Assembly (NCBI GenBank): GCA_949130495.1
Contig: OX422220.1
Coordinates: 122,697,810 to 122,761,809, forward strand
Direction of reading: 5' to 3'
DNA length: 64,000 nucleotides
Origin: Sambucus nigra
Lineage: Eukaryota; Streptophyta; Magnoliopsida; Dipsacales; Adoxaceae
The translations under genes were made by a program, and so were the position numbers. Below the pieces are notes generated by a model. The model did not search any database. It was not told the origin of the DNA and saw only the letters and a program-made list of their open reading frames with translations. Numbering within the stretch: the first letter of the stretch is position 1; each line of letters starts with the position of its first letter. Positions 10,443-21,644 of the stretch are shown here, piece after piece.

Positions 10443-13135
10443 TGACACCTCGCTAATTAAAATAAGAGGTGGCCTGCCCGATACTCCAATAAATACAGGA
10501 ATCATAAATGGTCCATTCTTAGCATCACTGTCGTTATAATAATAATATACGAGATAACTACCAATTATTTTAGAAAACGGATGTCAAATTATTTATAAGT
10601 TTAAAAGAAAACCATTAGATAATCCAATTTAAAGAGGTGGTGGATAAAAGACAAATAACAATTTCATTCATTCACCAAATAATAACTGAATAAGCTGTCG
10701 ATTAACAGACTATTACAAGCAGGTTACAATGAGTATTAAATAATTATCACAATATTTTAAGCATGTACAAAACTTGGGTAACACGCCCGAATGTGTAAAT
10801 TGATCATAGCTAGAGTACAAAAGATAGAGGCGTCTACAACAAATATCTTATAACATCCGCAAAATATTAGAGCTCCATGACGTTAGGATGGAAGAGTAAG
10901 TACGGGCATCCTTGCGATGGAGCACCTGGACGTGAAGAGAATTCATGCAAAAACAAGAGATATAAATGGGTCAGGGACCGAGTTTGATATGATCACCAAG
11001 TGAATAAAATGCATGACAGTTATGAATATCAAATCATCATGAATAAGCTTATCTCGCTCTCCTCAATTAACAATAATAATAGTAATAATCCTCACCTCTC
11101 AATCTAAATGCCCAACCTAGCGCAATATCAATGATAATAAAGAATATTCATTTATGCACGAATATAACTCGATTTCACTTAATAAGATTTCTTTTCAGTT
11201 ATTCTCATTATAACTATACATGTCTATTCCTCATTAGGAAACTTGTTCCCAAAACAGTTTATTTCATAAAATGATTCACCAATAATAAAATACAACTTTC
11301 ATAATAATTGTTATAATTACAACATATAACGATTCTAAGACCATCTTTCCGTGAGTCACCCCACTCGATGCGCCCCTAAATAGCTATCATCTTCCAGGGC
11401 CAAGCACCAAGACAACCTGGGCATCCTAAATCGCGAGACTTTGGGAAGTGTCCATATACCTTCGACAATGAGTCATAACCATACCCGGAATTACCCCACT
11501 TCAAAAAATAACAACGCAATATATATAAAAACCGGTCCTATGGCCGAGGACTATATTCACCCTATATTCACTATCTAGGGGACTTTACCTCATGCGCGTA
11601 ACTTCCCTTATGATAGCATTTGGATAGGTATGCTTATCCAATTCACCATTCACAAAATATGCCAATTTAAAGAGTATATTACATTTTTATCTGGAACAAT
11701 AATCGTTTAATGACATAATCATAAACCTCAACGTTTAATTATGTCCATAATAGTCTCCATGAGTTAACAACAACCCAATAAGCCATCAAGTGAGATTACC
11801 TCAAACCAAGCTCTAAAAGTCTAAAACTATGTAAGCTTACTTTTCTATAGTCCTAGGCTAGTTTACTAACTTAAGAAATTACCTCACGTCCATTATATAA
11901 CCCCCGAAGTAAGCCCAATAACCCCCCTTCTAGTCTAGAGTATTCATAATCCTAATACAGGACTCTAGTACTCTATTTTACTTCATAATACAAGGTTCCT
12001 AGGCCTTAAACCAAGAAGAAAATGTCTAAAAACCAACCTATCAAAAAACATCCTAAAACAGCAAGATTCCTCATCGATTCGCCCCAGGGGGCGAATCGAT
12101 TGGCCCCAGCGAATCAATTCTCCCTTGAAAGCGAATCGATTCGACTGAGGATACCCAAGTACCTGCCTCATGACGAATCGATTCAGCCTTAACCCGAATC
12201 GATTCGGCCCACCAGACCTGTAGCCACCCTTCTAAGCGAATCGATTCGCTAGGGAGAGCGAATTGATTTGCCTTGGCATATTTGTCAAGTTTGGGGGCCA
12301 CGGGTTATGAACCCTAATTTTACTCAAAACTCAAACTTCTCACTAAAATCTCCACCAAATCGACCCATATTAACCCCAAATCATTTCTAAACCAATCATC
12401 ACTTACTAAAACCAGCATGTACCAAGTCTACTACAATTTTTTTAAGGGTGTAAACACCAAATTTCTCGAAACCCACAATTGGTTCAAATCTATCAAATAC
12501 ACAACTATTAATACAATTTATGCCCAATAAATCATAGATTTGCAAGTTAGAAACTTGCCTTAAAGCTGAAATCTCGGATTGTCTTCGGGTAGAAATAAAT
12601 TCAAGCTCCAATCTTCAATTCTCTTCCTTTTTCTCTCTTTTCTCCACAATTCTCTTTCTCTCTAGGTTTAGGAACATATAATTGAGAAATAATAGGGGTT
12701 GGAAGACTTAAATGTTCATTTAACACTAAATCCCATCTTTAAATGTTATTACACCATTAAAATGACTCGTAACCACATAATTAAGTCATAACCTGTCAAA
12801 AGTGCCCAGAACTCAAAAATACAACATGGCTCTTATTTTGACTATCTCGACTATTTCAGAGCTAACCGCGCCCTTTAAATTGGCATTCGGAATGAAATAA
12901 ATCATTTTGTGTTCTAACATCATTTAAAACCATAACTGTCGCTTACAACACAACGACGAAATAAAGCATAACATGATGCTATTTACATTCTCTTAATAGT
13001 AAATATGAAATATTTAGTAAACATTGTCTTTTAAATCACTTAAAATAATATTTACTCCAACTTCCATCATTTTATATAATTACCTCACATGGAAATATAT
13101 ATAAAGATAATTACTAAAAAATAAGGGTTATTACA
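10443..13135 (-). repeat. 5' LTR of the Tekay-like element
   Basis: On the minus strand it begins TGTAATAACCC and ends GGTGTCA, a TG...CA pair, just before the PBS. At 2693 bp it is long, as in Tekay elements. It contains about eight copies of a CGAATCGATTCG-like palindrome at 12070-12275. The partner LTR is outside the window, so the right edge rests on the TG dinucleotide and the start of the microsatellite. Confidence 0.8.
12070..12275. repeat. Palindrome cluster inside the Tekay LTR
   Basis: About eight copies of a 12-14-bp motif, irregularly spaced by 8-45 bp. Perfect ones include GCGAATCGATTCGC at 12236-12249 and CGAATCGATTCG at 12132-12143; others have one or two changes. The intervening sequence is not repeated, so this is not a simple tandem array. 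Confidence 0.85.
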
Positions 13136-13154
13136 TCTCTCTCTCTCTCTCTCC

Positions 13155-13186
<32 letters not shown>
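13136..13186. repeat. (TC)n microsatellite
   Basis: About 51 bases of TC dinucleotides with one short interruption (CCCTCCA). It abuts the Tekay LTR edge. The Arg/Glu-rich frame across it on the minus strand is an artefact. Confidence 0.95.
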
Positions 13187-13339
13187 AACCCTTAGGTGTG
13201 ATAATGCAAAAAGATTGATTTTACTACTAGGGTAAATGAAATATACCTGAAAACGAAGACCAATACCTAAATTAGTTCTGAACGAAAATATGAAAATCAC
13301 ATATTACTTCTCGTAATATATTTTAATACCCATTTGGTT

Positions 13340-13640
13340 CACTACAAGAAAAATACTCATTTATTTCAGTAAAAAACTGACATTAATGACCATTTACGTC
13401 AGTTTTAGAATTTTTCAAAACTGACATATAATGCCCCGGCATAAATGTTCGTAAAGATGACATAAATAAAATCACATTTACCTCAGTTCTTAAGAACGCA
13501 CATAAAAACTATAGTTTTAATCTAGTTTTTAATCACATTTTCATGGAAAACTCACATAAATAAGATCATATTTATCTCAGTTTTAGTAATTTTATGAGTC
13601 TTTTTTCAAAACTAACATAAATGTTGATATAAAAATTTAA
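13340..13640. repeat. CACTA left terminal and subterminal repeats
   Basis: Several direct and inverted copies of ACTGACATAAAT / ATTTACCTCAGTTTT-like units occur within 300 bp of the terminus. Such subterminal repeats bind the CACTA transposase in characterised elements such as En/Spm. Confidence 0.75.
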
Positions 13641-16505
13641 AAAAAAATCATTACTCCATCAATATACAACTATTATTAGAGGTTAAATAAACCATTGTGA
13701 ATAAATAATAACCATAGTTATAAATATCACTAACTTGATATACATTAAGACATTTACAATAAAAAAATAATGATGTGAACTGCATCATATCCGAAGTATT
13801 GAATGTATAAACAATATAAGTAAAAACAATTACAACACAAATGTGAAAACAATTAATAAAATTTGGGCAAAGTAAGGAAGAGACAATTTGTGAAGACTTA
13901 AATTTTATCCCACGTGTACTCGTTTGGATCCCATATTACCCATTTCGTGTGAACTTTGTTGGCCACCTCTTAATAATGTTCGTCATCATTTTTTGAATTG
14001 ATATAAAACACCAAAAAATCATTTTATTACACAAAACACATAAAAATGATTCGAAATCTGACTAAAAGAGATAAAAACTCGCCACAAATAAAGGGAAGAA
14101 TGGTTCTTTTGGGCAGCAGCAAGGAACAATTCATTGTTCTTTTCGGACTGAATAACAGAAAGAGTTCTTTTCCAACTAATCCGACTGAATAACAGAATAG
14201 TTGATCCGTCTGAATAGATCATTAGCTGATCCGACAAAATAACTGAAATTATTACATAGTAAAACAACCGTTTTCATGTCTAAATTTTTCTTTCCGCATC
14301 ATGGCAGCCCAAAGCATGTAAATAAAACACAGGCCCAGGGCATAATTAGAAATATGGAACCCCACATTTACGGACTAAAGGTTATTAAAATACGACAAGG
14401 CCGGGCTTTAGAGTTATATTATAAATAAGGTTTAGGTATTACCCACGCCACCAATAAGTTTGTGAATTTATTCCAGAGCTTTAATTTATCTCTCGGAGAC
14501 ACTATTGTGTATATGACATGTTCACTGCGTGCGTGTCGTTGACTATACACAAGTTTCTAATAACGTAAACTCACTCTATCTTTAGTACAATGCATTGTCG
14601 TACTTTCAGCACATCGCATGCAGTGAACTTTAACAAATGCTCATTCATACACAATTTAAGTCACCAAACAATTTTAGTCATTTATTTAGCACGTCTCCTA
14701 ATAAGATGTGAGTGGACAAATAAGCCACCCTATAAAAAAAAATTATAAAAATTACTCCTTTATATTGCTGATTTGTGCCAAAGGACCTCATTTCCTTAAA
14801 TGGATTAATCCCCAAAGTCAACAAAGAGTCTTGTAAAAAATTAATGGACACCATATCCTACCCCAACACAGATCTCAAGTATAGTCGGGTCAATGTAATA
14901 TATACAAATTTGGTTGACACAATGTTTCAAGTACACCAACTTCAAGAACAATGAAAATTCAAATTTCAGACCATTTGTATTCCCTATATTTAGGCATGGG
15001 TATTTGAGCCAAAATTATGAATCAGCTTTTTCTTAGGTCCTAATTCATTTTTTACATATGAAAATATATTAATATGTGGCTTTTGACTGAATGATTATGG
15101 TTTAAACAATGATACAATGCCAAAACATCTTTCTCAAACTGCCAAGAGTTTCACACGCCAATGACCAGTCAAAATATGAAGATCACTTGCTTCAGCATAT
15201 TCTCTTTACCATAATAAAAATTGATGTTAACATCAAACCAAGACTAAGGAAAAACATGAAAATTATACTTCACCTTCTCAGTTAAAAATTCATTTTCAAT
15301 AAAGTCTACCATCTGAGGATTGTTGTTTTGTTTATCCACCCGTTGTCCATGAAAAACATAACATATATATAAGCGGCCCAATTTTATAACAAACTGATTT
15401 TAACATTTAATCGGGAGCTCTCAAATGTTAGTGCAATTATGTTAATAAGTTCATCAGACTAGCTACTAAAAATTTCTTAATTACAAGGACGACATTAAAG
15501 CATAACAAGGTAAAGAGGGTGAAGCACTATGTAGGCTTAGAAGTTTCTGGTTCATTAAGGTCTCTTAGAGAAAGGCTATATGTGATCTTATAAACCTTGT
15601 GAACTGTCCATCTGTGGGAGTATATTCAACCCTTTACCCAACCTTACGGATAACCGAGACAATGCAACAGTAAACGACACAATTTACCATAATGATTCAA
15701 TATCTAAATTTATGTATCATCATGTGGATGATACTCCACCGGTGCAGTATTTGTACGACCACTTAAATTGCATCTAGAAATAAAAATAAAATAACTATAT
15801 ATGGTCAACATTAGACGACAAACAAACAAGAACAAATAAATAGGTTTGACACTTCATACTGATATACATGTCACATAAATAAGATCAGAAAGAGGAATAA
15901 AGGATCTTCTTTATGGGAAGAGAATAAATAAAAGATGGATATTTTCAAATTTGAAGACTTCTTTCTTTATGAGAGTCTATATATAACCACAAATCTAAAA
16001 TTAAACCCGAAACAAATAAACAAACAAAAAATATGACGATCCTATAATAAATTACTTGGGCACAATTCGCAAATGTAATTGTTTGTAACTATTTGTAAGT
16101 ATTTGTGGGTGAGAGAAGGTATCTGTAAAGGTAATTATTTGTAAATATTGAACTCACATATCCTATAAGAACCTACTTGGGAACAATCTAAACATAAGTA
16201 TTGACACCTGACATTTCACAATAGTCCAAGATTAAGTCTTTCAATGAGACGAAACATCAATGAAACACCAACTTTCCTTATAATATGACGATCGTTATGT
16301 AATTTACCAACAAAATCATTAATTTTTGGGGTTTTCTTCTTCAGCTCGTCCTTCAAATTGAGAATTCTCATTCTTACGCAGTGATTCCGTCACTTGTTGA
16401 TCGATCCGTAAGGTTACAATAATAGGTATACGAAATATTAGAAACATATAATCAAAATTGTAAGTGTATATATATAAAAAGAGAGGCAGGGGGAATTGCT
16501 TGTCT
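13641..16505. other. CACTA interior, no gene recognised
   Basis: AT-rich sequence without a convincing coding region on either strand. A short decayed tandem repeat containing CCGACTGAATAACAG lies at 14140-14250. Nothing else stands out. Confidence 0.5.
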
Positions 16506-16508
16506 GTT

Positions 16509-16880
16509 CACTACAAAAAAATTACTTTTTACTACGGTACTCCAACTGTCTCAAAAAGTCCTCTGGCCGTCTTAAAAGCCTTTTGTGATGCCATTTGAGA
16601 CGGCAAAGGAGCGTAGTATTAGACCCCCATTTTAAAAGCTTTTTGAGACGGCATAAGCCATCTCAAAAAGTTCTTTTGAGACGGAAAATACACCGTCTCA
16701 AAAGGTCCTTGCTTACAGGACCCTTTTGAGGCGACAAAAAATACGTCTTTTAAAATTTTTTTAGAGACACCAACATACGTCCCCAAAGAGTTCTTTGAGA
16801 CGATAACTTAACCGTCTCAAAAAGTCCCCGTTTATGGAACCCTCTTAAGACGACAAAGAAGTCGTCTTTAATAATTTTGG
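16509..16880. repeat. CACTA-2 left terminal and subterminal repeats
   Basis: The terminal inverted repeat is followed by at least eight copies of a TTTTGAGACGG / CCGTCTCAAAA motif in both orientations. Confidence 0.88.
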
Positions 16881-18989
16881 CACCAAAATTAAAATTTCAT
16901 CAATTCCTTAATATACTCTATATAGTTATAAACAAAACCTCTTAAAAATAATATGACATATTTTGCATCCCATTTCAACATATAACATATAATTTTCCAT
17001 TCAATTATAATTAAAGTTCATACAAAGAAAAAAAATACACAATATAAACATTGTGGCCAACATAGATCTCTCTATACAATTTCACTCATCTCATTAGAAA
17101 AAATACATAAAAAAATATATATCCCTAACATAAAATGATGTACGCAAAGTAAACTCGCAATTTTCAAGCATACGACCTCCAGTAAAACGACTCAAATATC
17201 TTTCCTTGTCCACAAAGGGTTTTCACCCGCAATAAATTAATTAAGTGTCAGTTACCTTAAACAAAGAAGTAATTTTTTTTAATAGTTCCTATAGATGACA
17301 ATCTTTAAAAACCTTATCAAATATGTATATCTTCGTATTATTTGCTTTTAAAAATACTTAATATTTAAAAAAAAAAAATCGGTAGAGTCCCCTTTATTTA
17401 TTCATGAAGACCAACCCGTTTAAACATAAAAATTAACTCAAAAACAACGACAGAAATAACCACAATTTTCTAAACAACTAATATAAATAAATATACACAT
17501 TACGATTCCTTTTACCATTGGACAACATAATGAAAAAATTTAACTTGGATATGTCTCACCCCTGCTTGTGGTTGAGAGAAAGACTAAAGAGGACTTAAGC
17601 GACAAGTTCTTTATTCGAGAGAATAGATGCAAAAGCTCCAATGATAAAAGGTTGAAGTATAAGTATAACAAGTCCTCGTGGGATAGTAAACTTCCTGTAA
17701 CAAATGGGATACAAAACGCAATTAGTTATGGTTCTAAAAAAGTCAAGAAATATTAACTTGATTTAGATACTTGGACAATACTTGTTTAAAACCCAATACA
17801 AAAACTAGCTCCAAAGATGTCATGATTATATAAATATAAAATAAGAACAAAGACTAAAAAACTAGTTGATTTAACTATTTAACACTTAACGGACTGATTA
17901 CAAACTGAACTAATAACATGATATTGAGAAAGAAAGCATATGTTTACAAAGAAGATAATTAAGTCTCACACGTCAACCCGTAGGTATCAAGTACGAACCC
18001 CACAACATAAAGTTTGATAGTTTGAGTTTGCATACCACGATATTAGACATTCCATGTATGCATGAGGTGTGAATGCCAAAAATGATCATTATCATACCAT
18101 GAAGCAAGAAAGGTCCTCGTAAAGGATAGACATAGAACATAGAGCATTAACTGCAAAATTTAATTTACAAAAATCAGAAATGAATAATGTCATTTCAAAG
18201 ATTTCCTGTTTTGCATTCATCTAGAAAAATCAGAAATGAATAATGTTAGTCCAAAAATTGAACCTACCCTTCTCTTGAGCCTTCCTACTATAGTATGCAT
18301 CACAATTTGTATAACATCTCTATACACATGAAGAACAAATCAAGTTTTGAACCATATCTGACCATCCTTTAATAAATGTACAACCATAAAAAATAACAAA
18401 ATACATATCGGAGAAAGAGAAGGGGAAGAGAAAATAAAATAAAACTCTTAAATTTTCAGTGTTTTACATATCATAAACGGAGTAGTGGATGGACAGGACT
18501 CTGTGCTACAGATTTGTGTGTTATATACCGTAAACAGAGTAATGGATAGTTGCAAAACATATAGTTGGACAACATTTCAACAGTAGTTAATTAACGCACA
18601 ATGATGCACAAATTTCCTCTGAGAGTTCTAATAGTGGCTTGAATTTGGTTGAACAGTCTACAAAGCAAAAATTTATCTGGAATGGTTTCTTTCCTACTTT
18701 TGTGATGTGTTACTTAGAATATTTTTTTTGGGGGGTGGGTGGTCGGGGTGGGGGTGGAGATTTGGTTCTGATTTAGGAAAAACTAGGGTGCAATCTAATA
18801 TGATTTTGGCTTTAACATACATACATACAGAGTATAACCATTCCAGACAGTCATTAACATACATACATAGTTATACAGCAAGGACAAGGGACCACACACT
18901 GTACCGAATATTATTTCTTTTGCGTGTTGAGGACCGGACCCTATTACTATTGATTTATAATATTTTGTTATATGTGGAATGTCTCACAG

Positions 18990-19358
18990 GTAGGTTATAT
19001 AGTTGGTAGCCAATTGGTTGATGGGATTGCTGGTTGGCGTTATATGTATGGAGTCAGTATCCTTATAGCAGTGATTATGGGAATCAGGATGTGGTGGTCA
19101 CCCACTTCACCTAGATGGATTCTACTACATGTTGTTTAAGGAAAAGGCAATATTGAGGATATGAGGAACACTGCCATATCTTGCTTGTGCCGCCTTAGAG
19201 GTGAAGCTATGAGTGAGTCAGTTCCTGAACAAGTAGATGAAATTTTGGCTGAGCTCTCTTCTGTTTCTCAAGACAACAAAGCTACACTAGGGGAGATGTT
19301 CCAGGGGAAATGCTTGAAAGCCCTTATTATTGGGACATGATTAGTCTTATTTCAGCAG
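18990..19358 (+). pseudogene. Captured exon of a D-xylose-proton symporter-like (MFS sugar transporter) gene
   Basis: A single 123-codon frame encodes VGYIVGSQLVDGIAGWRYMYG, MWWSPTSPRWILL, GKGNIEDMRNTAISCLCRLRG, PEQVDEILAELS and TLGEMFQGKCLKALIIG, ending LVLFQQ. This matches the middle of plant plastid-type D-xylose-proton symporter-like proteins, including the SPRW signature of sugar porters. It is preceded by AG (18988-18989) and followed by GT (19359-19360) exactly at the exon edges, so genomic DNA rather than an mRNA copy was captured. Two in-frame stops occur, one after HVV where the family has Gln-Gly-Lys, one before LVLFQQ where glycine is expected (GGA to TGA). Neighbouring exons were not found. 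Confidence 0.85.
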
Positions 19359-19412
19359 GTATCTTTGTTAGTAAAGACCTTACAAGACTTTTAATTCTAT
19401 GTTATCCTTATC

Positions 19413-19525
19413 TGTTCATGGTTCTATGGACAACCTTGGTTCCTAAATTTATGTGTGAGATATAAAGTTAAAGCCTTGCAAATGACATTCAACTAACTCT
19501 AATGTTGTCCATAAAACCATGAACA
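19413..19525. repeat. Inverted repeat, 22-bp arms
   Basis: 19413-19434 (TGTTCATGGTTCTATGGACA...) and 19504-19525 are reverse complements at 21 of 22 positions with a 69-base loop. It lies in the presumed intron after the captured exon. Confidence 0.8.
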
Positions 19526-20302
19526 ATGATTGAACTAAAGAAATAACTTAAAACTTCTATAAGATATTTTGCCAAAAATTTCACATTCGGTAACCGCTCA
19601 AATGCATAATAGATATGTTTCCTACGGTAGACGCATATCATTCTTACATGAAACCATTATGAAAACACACAATTCTACCCATGATCCATACCAGCTTTAT
19701 TATAAAGAGAAACAACATGCATAAAAACTGAGAATTGGCATGTCCTAAATGAGCATGCCACTAGTTCAAAGTCATTAAAGTGAAAACTTAAGAACTAAAT
19801 CGGGAAAAATAGAAATTTGGACGTCTGAACCAGATGGATTTTGTTGCGAATTCCGTATCTCGCACTATTCGAGGAACGATTATCTGTTACCACTATGGTT
19901 AAACTGGTATGTCAAGGCATGTAACTTCACACTTATCATGGGTTATAGCATAAGTTTCCTAGAAACTTCTTTTTGGGTTCCAATTCTTCCCATACATTTG
20001 CTATTGCGAAGAATACTATAAGTTTTGGGCGTCCTCTTGTCTTCCCTGATCTTAGGCAGCTTCAGTCTCAGATTTTTAGGCTTTATGAACATCTCGGCTC
20101 CCATACTACAAGGGTACTCCACTATAGGAGTACTCCACGTCAAAGCAGGCCCTATAGTTTGTAATGTTGAGTTCTGATCTCTATAATACTTATATTATAG
20201 AGTGCTGAGGGGTGTGTGTGTGTGTGAATTATGTCTTGCCAAATTATTTCCCTTAAACCATATCCAAGAACTGTGATGTGATGGCAATTAATTATATTTC
20301 TT

Positions 20303-20359
20303 AATTATAATCAGGTGTTGTATAATTCCCTGAGAATTATACAACACCTGATTATAATT
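20303..20359. repeat. Perfect hairpin, 26-bp stem and 5-base loop
   Basis: Arms 20303-20328 and 20334-20359 are exact reverse complements (core CAGGTGTTGTATAATTC) around the loop CCTGA. It sits between the transporter fragment and the LINE inside CACTA-2. Confidence 0.92.
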
Positions 20360-20949
20360 TATATTCTCATTAATTCCCTGTACGCCGCAAAGAGTATGAG
20401 GTTTTTATAATTCATACACACATAATTCCCTTAAACCGAAGTTATTACCCAACTCATTTTGAGGACCCTGCCTCTGAATTGTCACATTAGCTAGAGCTGG
20501 TCTTTTTTTTGTCTATAAATACAACACATTCCATCACATACAACTTATTATTCTTTTAAATTATGTCTTGAAAAAAAAGAGTGCTTCTAGGCTTACATAA
20601 CAAAAACTAATTCAATTCATGAAGAATAGATAGACATGCCAAGGAATAATACTCTAAACTCAACATTAACTTCTTTTGATAACTTTGAGGCTAGCGGGTA
20701 GTGGACATTTCAAAGCTAGTTTGGGTAGAAGGGCCCAGCTAAATGAAACACGATATTTGAATTTAGGACTATAGCAAATAATTTTTACTTAGCATATTTT
20801 CCCAATATTTATTCTCATCTTTAACTTTCTATTTTGCATATATGACCGGTCGGTTTCGATGTTAAAAAAATAATGAAGCATTCTACTTAGTTTTTATCCA
20901 TTTAGGGGAAAGTTGGTATTTTCAGTTTTGTGTAGTATGTTGCAATATG

Positions 20950-20990
20950 CTGGATATGACATAATATATCACTATATTATACATATCCAG
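20950..20990. repeat. Near-perfect hairpin just upstream of the LINE fragment
   Basis: CTGGATATG...CATATCCAG: stem of about 18 bp with one bulge and a TCAC loop. It ends a few bases before the first recognisable LINE sequence. Confidence 0.75.
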
Positions 20991-20995
20991 TTAGC

Positions 20996-21292
20996 ATGTT
21001 ATTTGGTTTAAGTCACAATGAGCTTGAATTTATTGTTAGTCAGGACTTTAATGACATGACCTCTAATATTGGTTTAGTATATCTTGGATTGATATGTTCA
21101 AGGTATACCTGGTATAATAATAGGCTGATTGGAACTATCTTCTGGAAATTGGATAGGGAGTTAGTTAATTCTCAATGGCTCATTGACTTCCCCAAATTAA
21201 GCATCACTCATTTGCATAAAAATTTCTCTGACCACAGTCATCTCTTTCTCTCTATCAAAACCCCTATAGATTATTACCCCAAACCATTCTAG
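20996..21292 (+). pseudogene. L1-type LINE endonuclease, C-terminal fragment
   Basis: The frame shows DFND, YTWYNNRLIGTIFWKLDRELVN and FSDHSHLFLSI, matching the C-terminal third of the apurinic-type endonuclease of plant L1 elements (DFN..., F/YTW.N, LDR, SDH). The catalytic SDH is present. The N-terminal part is missing. It belongs with the RT at 21645-23240. Confidence 0.75.
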
Positions 21293-21644
21293 TTCCTTAA
21301 TATGCGATGATTAGACACCAATATTCATTATATAGTTAAAGAATCTTGGACAGTCCCATTGGTTTCTTCTCTTATGAATTTGTTTTCCCTTAAACTCAAA
21401 AGACTCAAAGTTAACCTTAAGGAATGGAACACCAATCATAATAAAAACACATTTTAGAATGTAAAGTATTTGGAAGACTAGTTGATTATCAAAGAAAATA
21501 CCTTCGAGAATGATCCTAATCTATATACCAGAAGTGAATTATATGAGGTTAAGGCAAAGTAGAATATTGCCTTAAAAGAGAGGAGATCTTCTAGAAATAG
21601 AAATCTAACATTAACTGGCTCAAAGAAGGGATATCAACACTAAA

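Larger units (their letters stand above)
1..13135 (-). mobile_element. Tekay-like Ty3/gypsy retrotransposon, interrupted and truncated by the window edge
   Basis: Order on the minus strand is 5' LTR (10443-13135), PBS (10422-10438), gag (10258 downward), protease, RT, RNase H, integrase (down to base 1), which is the Ty3/gypsy order. The gag is split by another LTR element at 3190-9616. The RT, RNase H and integrase motifs resemble the plant chromovirus Tekay/Del lineage, and the 2.7-kb LTR fits it. The 3' LTR and any chromodomain lie left of the window, so the chromovirus call rests on RT and integrase similarity only. The element is dead: stop codons occur in every domain. Confidence 0.85.

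Noticed and set aside
13085..13300. Arg/Glu-rich open frame on the minus strand
   Set aside because: It is the translation of the (TC)n microsatellite and flanks.
18707..19009. 100-codon plus-strand frame overlapping the transporter exon start
   Set aside because: It ends within the exon in a different frame and begins in a G-run; no homology is visible.
19973..20164. Short plus-strand frame with FGRPLVFPDLRQLQSQ
   Set aside because: Possibly another captured piece, but it has no splice signals or recognisable family, and the opposite strand is open too.
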